NCBI GenBank assembly: GCA_035254305.1
Contig: DATFAS010000171.1
Coordinates: 1-12,575, forward strand
Reading direction: 5' to 3'
Length of the DNA stretch: 12,575 bases
Source: DATFAS01 sp035254305
GTDB lineage: Bacteria; Bacillota; Bacilli; Aneurinibacillales; RAOX-1
Positions 6,550-12,575 of this stretch are shown piece by piece; position 1 is the first letter of the stretch, and each line of letters starts with the position of its first letter. The notes beneath the pieces were generated by a model. That model searched no databases. It was given only the letters and a program-made list of their open reading frames with translations, and was not told where the DNA came from. A program made the position numbers and the translations under genes.

Positions 6550-7377
6550 CTAGGCCCCTCCTTTGGAGATTATAAGCTCTTTCTTTTCTTTAAGAAGTAG
6601 CTCTACCAATTGACCAACCTGCTGATCTGGTGTGCCTTCCAATTGTTTGCCACCTTCTGGCTTTGGAGGACTGAACATCTTCCCAACAACAGTTGGTGAT
6701 CCCTTTAACCCTAGCTTGGAACGATCAACATCATTAAGCTGATCTACCGTCCAAATCTCGGGTTCATAATTTGCTGCTCGAATCATATTAGGCATAGGTG
6801 AATAGGACACTTCATTAATTTCCTTCTCTACAGCGAGGAGGCACGGCATTGCGGACTGAATAACCTCATAGCCATCAGGCAGCTTTCTTTCTACGACAAT
6901 CTCATTACCAGATGCATTCACTGCTTCTACCTTCCTAACGAAGGTTAAGGCAGGAATATCTAATCTTCTAGCAATACCAGGACCAACCTGTCCAGTATCT
7001 CCGTCAATCGTCATTTTTCCTGTTAGAATCACATCCACATGTTCCTGTTTAGAAATCTTCTCGATAGCCTTTGTTAATGCATAACTAGTTGCTAATGTAT
7101 CAGCTCCAGCGAAGGCTCTGTCGGAAATCATATAACCAGCATCCGCTCCGATTTGGATACACTTGCGGATCGCTGCCACAGCTTGTGGTGGTCCCATGGT
7201 AAGGACACTTACCTTCCCCCCATATTGAGCTTTTAAGCGAACAGCCTCTTCCACAGCATGTGCATCATAGGGGTTAAGAATTGCAGGAATTCCACGTCGA
7301 TCCAATGTATTCGTTTTTGGATCTACTTTAATGATCTTGGTATCTGGAACTTGCTTAATACAAACCAAAATGTGCAT
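6550..7377 (-). CDS. fixA: FixA, electron transfer flavoprotein beta subunit
   Basis: The protein has 275 residues. MHILVCIKQVPDT opens the ETF beta fold; LNPYDAHAVEEAVRLK (34-49) and DGDTGQVGP (125-133) are the nucleotide-site signatures. Housekeeping Bacillus ETF beta subunits, as I remember them, have DGGSGQVGP at that place, while FixA-type and electron-bifurcating ETFs have DGDT. With the fixABCX order this favours a bifurcating, NADH-binding ETF, but that is inference. The ATG at 7377 follows AAAGGAG at good spacing. It is the first gene of the operon. A predicted leader of about 38 nt separates it from a promoter with a Crp/Fnr-type palindrome. A separate housekeeping etfAB pair may exist elsewhere in the genome. 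Confidence 0.93.
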   Translation of the reverse strand: MHILVCIKQVPDTKIIKVDPKTNTLDRRGIPAILNPYDAHAVEEAVRLKAQYGGKVSVLTMGPPQAVAAIRKCIQIGADAGYMISDRAFAGADTLATSYALTKAIEKISKQEHVDVILTGKMTIDGDTGQVGPGIARRLDIPALTFVRKVEAVNASGNEIVVERKLPDGYEVIQSAMPCLLAVEKEINEVSYSPMPNMIRAANYEPEIWTVDQLNDVDRSKLGLKGSPTVVGKMFSPPKPEGGKQLEGTPDQQVGQLVELLLKEKKELIISKGGA

Positions 7378-7422
7378 GATTCCACTCCTTTCATTCTGCG
7401 TTAGATTGCTACATTTATGTAT

Positions 7423-7431
7423 AAAATACCA
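7423..7431 (-). promoter_or_regulatory. Candidate extended -10 promoter of fixABCX
   Basis: On the minus strand TGG followed by TATTTT (hexamer 7428-7423, TG extension 7431-7430) forms an extended -10 with four of six hexamer matches. The predicted start is an A at about 7416, 38 bases before the fixA ATG. There is no good -35, as expected for an activator-dependent promoter. A TATACA five bases on is an alternative. Confidence 0.5.
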
Positions 7432-7449
7432 TTCTTCAAAGTTCTATGA

Positions 7450-7465
7450 TGTGATAAACTTCACA
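7450..7465 (-). promoter_or_regulatory. Crp/Fnr-type (or Rex-type) palindrome upstream of fixA
   Basis: TGTGAAGTTTATCACA is a perfect TGTGA-N6-TCACA palindrome. This is the consensus for Bacillus Fnr, and its core is also shared by Rex sites. Its centre is 41.5 bp upstream of the predicted fix transcription start, the class II activator position. An oxygen-responsive Fnr-like activator is the most natural reading; Rex cannot be excluded, but its outer consensus bases match poorly. Confidence 0.65.
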
Positions 7466-7602
7466 TTAATCAAAATACTTTTAAGTTTCTGTTATTTTAA
7501 AACTTTGTTATAGTGTTTACAGTAAAAATATCCACTTTTTAACAAGCTCGTCTTTTTATGGTATCTTTAAAGCTGTATTGAAATATCAGGAAACAAAACA
7601 AA

Positions 7603-7629
7603 AAATACCCACTTCTTAAGTGGGTATTT
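7603..7629 (-). terminator. Rho-independent terminator of aceA
   Basis: A perfect 12-bp stem, AAATACCCACTT with AAGTGGGTATTT and a 3-base loop, is followed by TTTGTTTTG on the minus strand. It lies about 20 bases after the aceA stop codon. Confidence 0.94.
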
Positions 7630-7650
7630 CTCTTTTTATTTAAAAGTTCA

Positions 7651-8931
7651 TTAAGCGTGGAATTGTTCTTCTTCAGTAGAACCAGTTAATGCTGTTGTAG
7701 AAGATGTTCCACCAGAGATAACTTGGGATACATCATCAAAATATCCTGTACCCACTTCTCTTTGGTGTCTTGTAGCTGTATAACCATGAACTTCACTAGC
7801 AAATTCTGCTTGTTGTAATTCAGAGTATGCAGCCATACCATTATCTTTATATTTTCTAGCTAATTCAAACATGCCGTAGTTTAGAGCATGGAAACCAGCA
7901 AGTGTAACGAATTGGAATTTGTAACCCATTTTTCCAAGTTCGCGTTGGAATTTAGCGATTGTTTCTTTATCCAATTTCTTTTCCCAGTTAAAGGAAGGAG
8001 AACAGTTATAAGCAAGAAGTTTTCCAGGGAATTTCGCATGAATTGCTTCAGCAAAACGTTTAGCTTCTTCAATATTTGGTTCAGAAGTTTCGCACCAGAT
8101 AAGGTCAGCATATGGAGCATAAGCCAATCCTCTGTTGATAGCTTGGTCGATACCTTCTCTTGTGTAATAGAAACCTTCTGGAGATCTTTCTCCTGTAAGG
8201 AATGGTTGATCGTAAGGATCAGCATCACTTGTAATTAATTTGGCTGCATTAGCATCAGTTCTAGCTACGATAACCGTAGGAACGCCCATTACGTCTGCAG
8301 CTAAACGAGCAGCAACAAGGTTACGAACAGCAGCTTGAGTTGGGATTAATACTTTACCACCCATATGTCCACATTTCTTCTCAGAAGCTAATTGGTCTTC
8401 GAAGTGAACGCCGGAAGCACCTGCTTCAATCATAGCTTTCATTAATTCAAATACATTAAGAGGTCCACCAAATCCTGCTTCTGCATCCGCAACGATTGGT
8501 GCGAACCAGTTTGTATCCCCTTTGCCTTCCATTTGTTGAATTTGGTCAGCTCTTTGTAACGCTTGGTTAATACGCTTTACAACAGCAGGTACGCTGTTTG
8601 CAGGATACAAGCTTTGGTCTGGATACATCTGTCCAGCAAGGTTTGCGTCAGCAGCTACTTGCCATCCACTAAGGTAAATAGCTTTAAGTCCTGCTTTTAC
8701 CTGTTGTACTGCCTGGTTACCAGTTAAAGCTCCTAATGCATTGATAAAATCTTCAGTGTTAAGTAGGTTCCATAAACGCTCAGCACCCATTCTTGCCAAT
8801 GTTTGCTCAATAACAACAGATCCACGAAGGCGAATAACATCAGCAGATGAATATGTTCTTGTAATACCTTTCCAACGATCAGCCTTCCAGCTTTCTTCGA
8901 GTAGCATCATTTCTTCATTTCTGTTGTTCAT
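7651..8931 (-). CDS. aceA: Isocitrate lyase
   Basis: The protein has 426 residues, as usual for the Firmicutes and proteobacterial class. The catalytic loop KKCGHMGGK (185-193, Cys187) is present, along with ADAEAGFGG (148-156, metal and substrate binding), HFEDQ (176-180) and VARTDANAA; the C-terminal part has YNCSPSFNW. The enzyme splits isocitrate into glyoxylate and succinate, the first step of the glyoxylate shunt needed to grow on acetate or fatty acids. The ATG at 8931 follows GGGGAGAG. No malate synthase gene adjoins it, so aceB would be elsewhere. The gene is monocistronic with its own promoter, a long leader and a strong terminator. Its codon use looks optimised compared with neighbours, which would fit high expression. 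Confidence 0.96.
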   Translation of the reverse strand: MNNRNEEMMLLEESWKADRWKGITRTYSSADVIRLRGSVVIEQTLARMGAERLWNLLNTEDFINALGALTGNQAVQQVKAGLKAIYLSGWQVAADANLAGQMYPDQSLYPANSVPAVVKRINQALQRADQIQQMEGKGDTNWFAPIVADAEAGFGGPLNVFELMKAMIEAGASGVHFEDQLASEKKCGHMGGKVLIPTQAAVRNLVAARLAADVMGVPTVIVARTDANAAKLITSDADPYDQPFLTGERSPEGFYYTREGIDQAINRGLAYAPYADLIWCETSEPNIEEAKRFAEAIHAKFPGKLLAYNCSPSFNWEKKLDKETIAKFQRELGKMGYKFQFVTLAGFHALNYGMFELARKYKDNGMAAYSELQQAEFASEVHGYTATRHQREVGTGYFDDVSQVISGGTSSTTALTGSTEEEQFHA

Positions 8932-9013
8932 TGTTTCTCTCCCCGTTTCTTCTTTTTATTCGTATTGAGCAGTCCCTAAATATCCTGTACCACTTCTAGT
9001 AACAAGTAGATCC

Positions 9014-9057
9014 GGATTATTCCTACTATCTTTCTCACCGTTCCCTAAGAATAATCC
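9014..9057 (-). other. Hairpin in the aceA leader
   Basis: On the minus strand GGATTATTC (9057-9049) pairs perfectly with GAATAATCC (9022-9014). A G-U and two A-T pairs extend the stem to 12 bp around a 20-base loop. It lies in the middle of the roughly 180-nt leader between the aceA promoter and start codon. No T run follows, so it is not a terminator. I know no riboswitch class that fits; it may stabilise the mRNA or bind a regulator. Confidence 0.6.
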
Positions 9058-9115
9058 AATCTATCTATTACACTCCATTGTGTTAATACAGTTTATTTTG
9101 CTCTGCTTATGTTAT

Positions 9116-9145
9116 ATAATAATGTTATAACAGTATTCTTGTCAA
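9116..9145 (-). promoter_or_regulatory. Sigma-A promoter of aceA
   Basis: A perfect TTGACA (9145-9140) and TATTAT (9121-9116, five of six consensus) are 18 bp apart. Transcription would start near 9109, leaving an unusually long leader of about 180 nt. Two copies of ATGTTATA on the plus strand (9109-9116 and 9122-9129), 13 bp apart, cover the -10 and spacer and could be part of an operator. Confidence 0.7.
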
Positions 9146-9202
9146 CAGGTTAAATTGAACTTTTTTGAATAATATCCATAATTACATTTTTTATAAATAA
9201 AA

Positions 9203-9230
9203 AAAGAATACAGCTAACGCTGTATTCTTT
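9203..9230 (-). terminator. Rho-independent terminator of the TPM-EzrA gene
   Basis: A perfect 12-bp stem, AAAGAATACAGC with GCTGTATTCTTT and a 4-base loop, is followed by a T run and ATTTAT on the minus strand. It lies 36 bases after the stop codon. Confidence 0.93.
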
Positions 9231-9265
9231 ATAATTTGCACAGTTCTGTTGCATATGTGTACTAA

Positions 9266-11470
9266 TCAATTTTTGTTTTTACGAAAGTTCAAACGATTAC
9301 TACCCTCTAAGTATTGCCTTGCCAATTCATTAGCTTGCCCTGCAAGTAAATTAGCCTTCTCAAAATCTAATTCTCTAAAGGCCTTCTCCGCTTCATTCAA
9401 TAGGTCATTTACGTCTTTCCAATAACTTCGATAGCGATTCGTTTGCTGAATCCTCTCTTCAGCCTGCTGACAATGCTTAAAGATCAAACCAGCATGCTGA
9501 ATAAGCAGTATATTAAATTCCTTTGCACCCTTAACTAATTGATTGATTCGTTGCAATTCGAGTGGATTCTGATTTAAAGCCATTTCAATACCTAGTAAAG
9601 AATTCTTCCCTTCCTCGATCATACCAATTAAACTTGAAGGCACTCCAGGCAGATGATGTCTTCGAATTTGCTGCTCAATCCGCACGATTTCGGCATGAAG
9701 CGTCAGAACAGTTTCTTGTGCTTCATATTCCCCTTTTCTTAATTCTTCTAATTCCAAATAAGCCTCTTCCCTCATTTGGATTAATTGATCTATCTCATGT
9801 AATGTTGTAGTCAACACATCAGCTGCTTGAATATATTCTAAATCATTACCTGTATCCAATTGACCAATCAAAAAAAGCTGATCCTGTGTAAATTGACAAG
9901 TCTCCTGCAACTTGGTGTAATAGTTGAAAATCACGCCCTCATTTACACAATACCGCAAAGCAAGCTCCTCAAGATCTGCCTGTAATTGTTGTTTTTCTTG
10001 AATAAGAGAATTTAAGGTTTGTGGGATTTCAACAAGATAATGCTGAATCATCCCCTTCTTCGTAACAATTTCCTCCATCGAATCATACAAAGAATCAACC
10101 TTACTTTTAACTTGTTCTACCTTTTCTTCAAGTCCAACAAGCTCTCCCACTGTGAGTGCAGTTTGTAAATCAACTATTTCTTTATCTAGTTCATTCAATC
10201 TTTCTTCAAAATGATCGGCGGGAATTCGGTAGCCACCTTCGATCATTTCTTGTATTCCGCTATGTAATTCTCTAATTTCCTTTGGCACAGAAATCGTTAT
10301 CTCTTGTTTAAGTTGTGGATACCGATCAATTTCTTTTAACATGTCAACCAGAAGCTGTTTCATTTCCTTTAATTCAGGAAGAAACAGAGTATAATCCTCC
10401 ACCTTGTCAAGGACGGTAGATTTTTGCTTTTGATCTATTTGACCCCATTGCAATTGTAAATCATGAAAGGTAACCCCATAATGAAATCTGGCCTCATCTA
10501 GCTTTCTTTCTACAATTGTACTTGTTTTCTGGATTTCATCTAGCAGACGTTCGCATTCCTCAAGTGCTACCTTCGTCTGAAACATTCTACTCTGGAGCTG
10601 ACTAATTTCACTATCAATCTGTGCTAAACAGTCTTTCGTCTGTTGCAATTGACTTGTCACCTTAAAGAAGCGAAATCGATCACACATGACCTCTGCCTCA
10701 AGTAAACTAGCCTCAGCATTTGGTAATGATTGCTTACGAACCTTCTCAATTAGATTGGCAACCACATCTGATTTTCCTTGTTTTTCATAGGATGGGTCTG
10801 GCTTTAGTAGATTAATACGATCTTCAATTGAATCCATCCAATCTTCTATTTCATCCATTTCTTTAAACAGCTTTCTACGTTTAACAAAGCTATACACCCC
10901 AAACGACAGGAGCACTATGATCCCCCCCATAAGGATATATAGCCATGTCGGGAATGCTGTATTGCTTGACTTCTCATTCGTAGTTGTATTCTGGGTGTTG
11001 GGTTTATTCCCATTCTTCACCTTATCACTCAATTGTTGCGCCACAGTTGAAAGGCCTGTCATATACGATTTCTGCTTAGCATAGGGAACAAAACCGGTTT
11101 CTACTTCACCTGTAATCACTTCATTCGATATTCCCTTATTGGTATAAACAGAACCAACGTGTATACCTAGTTCTTCTTTCTCCATATTAAGGACAAGTAG
11201 AATTTCATTATTAGCCATTTTATAATTATCAAACAGCTCATCTGTGTATTTCTGTGTTGGCATTTCATCCGTCGTAGATACAATAACGACCTTATATTTA
11301 TCAGGAAGCTTACCAACAAAATCATTTAATTGTTGAACCTGTGAAGCATCCATAATCTTCTGATTATCTTGAACGATGCTATCTTTCTTGGCCGGAAAAT
11401 TTGGTGCCGCCATAACCCCTGTACAGAGCATCATGGTAGTACTTAATATGATTAACGATTTACGCAACAT
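9266..11470 (-). CDS. TPM domain fused to an EzrA-like septation ring regulator
   Basis: The protein has 734 residues. The start is the ATG at 11470, ten bases after AAGGAG. Residues 1-22 form a signal peptide (MLRKSLIILSTTMMLCTG, cleavage near AA22). About 28-150 match a TPM domain, with KYKVVIVSTTDE, EILLVLNMEKEELGIHVG and a low-complexity NTQNTTTNEKSSN linker. About 174-196 are a membrane helix followed by KRRK. About 200-734 are a cytoplasmic coiled coil like EzrA: DRFRFFK near 264, VPKEIRELHSGIQEMIEGGY at 395-414, LPGVPSSLIGMIEEG, and QQTNRYR at 675-681 in place of the EzrA QNR patch. Normal EzrA is about 560 residues, with the same N-out topology but no extracytoplasmic domain. EzrA restrains FtsZ ring assembly and links to wall synthesis. 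The neighbouring refZ-like gene supports the assignment. The TPM function is unknown. Confidence 0.8.
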   Translation of the reverse strand: MLRKSLIILSTTMMLCTGVMAAPNFPAKKDSIVQDNQKIMDASQVQQLNDFVGKLPDKYKVVIVSTTDEMPTQKYTDELFDNYKMANNEILLVLNMEKEELGIHVGSVYTNKGISNEVITGEVETGFVPYAKQKSYMTGLSTVAQQLSDKVKNGNKPNTQNTTTNEKSSNTAFPTWLYILMGGIIVLLSFGVYSFVKRRKLFKEMDEIEDWMDSIEDRINLLKPDPSYEKQGKSDVVANLIEKVRKQSLPNAEASLLEAEVMCDRFRFFKVTSQLQQTKDCLAQIDSEISQLQSRMFQTKVALEECERLLDEIQKTSTIVERKLDEARFHYGVTFHDLQLQWGQIDQKQKSTVLDKVEDYTLFLPELKEMKQLLVDMLKEIDRYPQLKQEITISVPKEIRELHSGIQEMIEGGYRIPADHFEERLNELDKEIVDLQTALTVGELVGLEEKVEQVKSKVDSLYDSMEEIVTKKGMIQHYLVEIPQTLNSLIQEKQQLQADLEELALRYCVNEGVIFNYYTKLQETCQFTQDQLFLIGQLDTGNDLEYIQAADVLTTTLHEIDQLIQMREEAYLELEELRKGEYEAQETVLTLHAEIVRIEQQIRRHHLPGVPSSLIGMIEEGKNSLLGIEMALNQNPLELQRINQLVKGAKEFNILLIQHAGLIFKHCQQAEERIQQTNRYRSYWKDVNDLLNEAEKAFRELDFEKANLLAGQANELARQYLEGSNRLNFRKNKN

Positions 11471-11505
11471 CGGGGTAGTTCTCCTTTTGTTAATAATCCA
11501 CTTAC

Positions 11506-11523
11506 TAGTATTCTTTGATACTA
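11506..11523. repeat. 18-bp inverted repeat before the TPM-EzrA gene
   Basis: TAGTAT-N6-ATACTA, a perfect dyad with 6-bp arms, lies between the terminator of the refZ-like gene and the ribosome binding site of the TPM-EzrA gene. It could be an operator or a short leader hairpin. No promoter with good -35 and -10 boxes is visible around it. Confidence 0.45.
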
Positions 11524-11524
11524 A

Positions 11525-11554
11525 AAAAAGTTCCTGCTTGACCAAGAACTTTTT
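11525..11554 (-). terminator. Rho-independent terminator of the refZ-like gene
   Basis: The arms AAAAAGTTC and GAACTTTTT form a 9-bp stem, followed by further T on the minus strand, 12 bases after the stop codon. It is AT-rich in the outer half, so termination may be partial and allow read-through into the TPM-EzrA gene. Confidence 0.75.
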
Positions 11555-11566
11555 CTACATAATTCC

Positions 11567-12172
11567 TCAATTTTTCAATTGATGAAACCAATTTTTCGAC
11601 AAAAAATCCATATACCTTTGTCTAAATTCCTCTGATGTAGGCTCCTCGTAGAAAACTTCACGAATCAGCTGTGGATTGAAGTAAGGGAAAAGAATAGAAC
11701 TCATGATGTGAATAAGCTGCATATCCAAATCAAAATTTGAATGAAATTCTCCTTTGTTTATTCCTATTTCTAGAATAGAGGAGAAATAAGCCTTCAGTTT
11801 CGTAATATAGGTGCTCATAATCTCTCGGATTAACATGGAATCTACACTTAGTTCCCGCAATATAATCGTCGTTACTGATGCACATTCACATTGAAACCTT
11901 AATACGGAAGCCGCTGTCTCGGTTAGTCTTGAAAAACAATCCAAATTAGATCCATGTATTTGAAGAATTTCAAACAAACCTTCGTAATAGTCTACCATTA
12001 TGGACTCTAGAAGTCCTTGTTTATTCTTAAAATGGTAGCTGATTAGGGCGGAATTGACACCTGCAGCTTCAGCAATTTCGCGTATAGAGGTACTACCAAA
12101 TCCCCTAACTGAAAACAGATGGATAGATGCTTCTAGAATCTGTCCTTTCGTACGTACAGTTGCCCTGCTCAA
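11567..12172 (-). CDS. refZ: TetR-family regulator, probable RefZ homolog
   Basis: The protein has 201 residues. The N-terminal TetR helix-turn-helix is at about 28-48 (STSIREIAEAAGVNSALISY, then HFKNKQGLL). The long C-terminal domain contains RELSVDSMLIREIMSTYITK, which resembles what I remember of B. subtilis RefZ (YttP), as does the length. RefZ is made early in sporulation, binds sites near the origin and affects FtsZ ring placement. The start is a TTG at 12172, seven bases after GGAGG, overlapping the TGA of the upstream gene as TTGA, so translation is probably coupled. The EzrA-like gene next door fits, since refZ and ezrA are close in B. subtilis. A different TetR-family function is possible; a search would settle it. 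Confidence 0.72.
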   Translation of the reverse strand: MSRATVRTKGQILEASIHLFSVRGFGSTSIREIAEAAGVNSALISYHFKNKQGLLESIMVDYYEGLFEILQIHGSNLDCFSRLTETAASVLRFQCECASVTTIILRELSVDSMLIREIMSTYITKLKAYFSSILEIGINKGEFHSNFDLDMQLIHIMSSILFPYFNPQLIREVFYEEPTSEEFRQRYMDFLSKNWFHQLKN

Positions 12173-12552
12173 CTATTGCCCTCCCCACCCATGCTCGACC
12201 CTCGTGCCTGAAACAACGGATGAGGCAGTGTTTTCTCTTTATACTTTATCACTCGATCCATTGCAATGTGAATCACCCAGCCTAAGATGGACCACATCAC
12301 CATGTTGAAAAAAAGAAAGAAAACTGCTGCTATAATAACCACCGTTGAATAGGAATGAAGGATCGCTATTAAGTTTCTGCGAATCATTATCAAGGATTGG
12401 TTCCAACACCAATGTGACGGTATTAAATAGATCAACTTCGGAAATACGAGAAAGAATAAAAATTTGGTCCATGTCGTCTCATACACCAAAAAAACATAGA
12501 AAGAAATAATCAAAATAAGACCATTTTCTATGCGATACAGCATTCTTTCCAC
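12169..12552 (-). CDS. DUF4260-like small membrane protein
   Basis: The protein has 127 residues from the GTG at 12552, behind GAGGAAG with 5-base spacing; an ATG at 12543 is a possible alternative, and the frame is open to the window edge. Hydrophobic segments at about 8-25, 29-46 and 64-97 give three to four membrane helices. LIYLIPSHW, RNLIAILHSYS and ILGWVIHIAMDRVIKY recall DUF4260-type membrane proteins (a H-x3-DR motif near the end). I am only moderately sure of the family; its function is unknown. The stop codon overlaps the refZ-like TTG start, so the two genes form an operon. Confidence 0.65.
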   Translation of the reverse strand: MERMLYRIENGLILIISFYVFLVYETTWTKFLFFLVFPKLIYLIPSHWCWNQSLIMIRRNLIAILHSYSTVVIIAAVFFLFFNMVMWSILGWVIHIAMDRVIKYKEKTLPHPLFQARGSSMGGEGNS

Positions 12553-12575
12553 AATATCTTCCTCTATAGAAAGCT

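Noticed and set aside
7508..7521. A cre-like sequence (TGTAAACACTATAA on the minus strand) upstream of fixA
   Set aside because: Two of the key positions of the CcpA consensus, including the central CG, do not match, and it lies far from the promoter, so it is probably chance.
8965..9010. A GTGGTAC stretch in the aceA leader resembling part of a T-box sequence
   Set aside because: The rest of the T-box consensus, the specifier stem and the terminator-antiterminator pair are missing, and aceA is not an amino-acid gene.
9266..11470. Calling the TPM domain a phosphatase
   Set aside because: The name comes from one plant protein; this short variant shows no catalytic residues I can vouch for, so only the fold is claimed.
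11471..11545. N-terminal extension of the TPM-EzrA protein starting at a TTG at 11545
   Set aside because: The start lies inside the terminator stem of the preceding gene, and the extension would bury the signal peptide; the ATG at 11470 follows AAGGAG.

Overview
The window looks like chromosomal DNA of an AT-rich, endospore-forming member of the Bacillales. The support is a gene for an H-type small acid-soluble spore protein, strong AGGAGG-type ribosome binding sites with frequent TTG and GTG starts, U-tailed terminators, and a RefZ-like regulator next to an EzrA-like gene. In Bacillus subtilis refZ and ezrA also lie close together. Almost everything is on the minus strand; two small genes near 3.4-3.9 kb are on the plus strand. 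I see no mobile element, tRNA, rRNA or CRISPR array. Identifications come from reading motifs and remembered family features, not from database searches.

Layout from left to right. (1) 1-1260 holds an OmpR-family response regulator and the start of its sensor kinase, which runs off the left edge, behind a promoter carrying a tandem repeat. (2) 1304-3300 holds four monocistronic-looking minus-strand genes: a small DUF4190-like membrane protein, a DUF1540 Cys-rich protein, a FabG-type reductase and sspH. Three of the four end at clear or probable terminators. (3) 3424-3870 holds two small plus-strand genes, an unrecognised 56-residue protein and a zinc-ribbon membrane protein. (4) 3873-7465 is a complete fixABCX operon, i.e. 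both ETF subunits, the ETF-quinone oxidoreductase and a two-cluster ferredoxin. Its genes overlap or nearly touch, and a perfect TGTGA-N6-TCACA palindrome sits where a class II Crp/Fnr activator would bind. (5) 7603-9145 is aceA, isocitrate lyase, with a strong promoter, a leader of about 180 nt containing a 12-bp hairpin, and its own terminator. (6) 9203-12575 is a DUF4260-like membrane protein, a RefZ-like TetR-family regulator, and a 734-residue protein that joins a secreted TPM domain through one membrane segment to a full EzrA-like cytoplasmic coiled coil.

The most notable item is this TPM-EzrA fusion beside refZ. It would put an extracytoplasmic sensing or binding domain on a regulator of the FtsZ ring. 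Second is the fixABCX operon with a candidate oxygen- or redox-responsive site and no nif genes in view. Functionally, FixABCX, the FabG-type reductase and isocitrate lyase would fit growth on fatty acids or acetyl-CoA, or redox balancing under low oxygen. That link is inference from proximity only.
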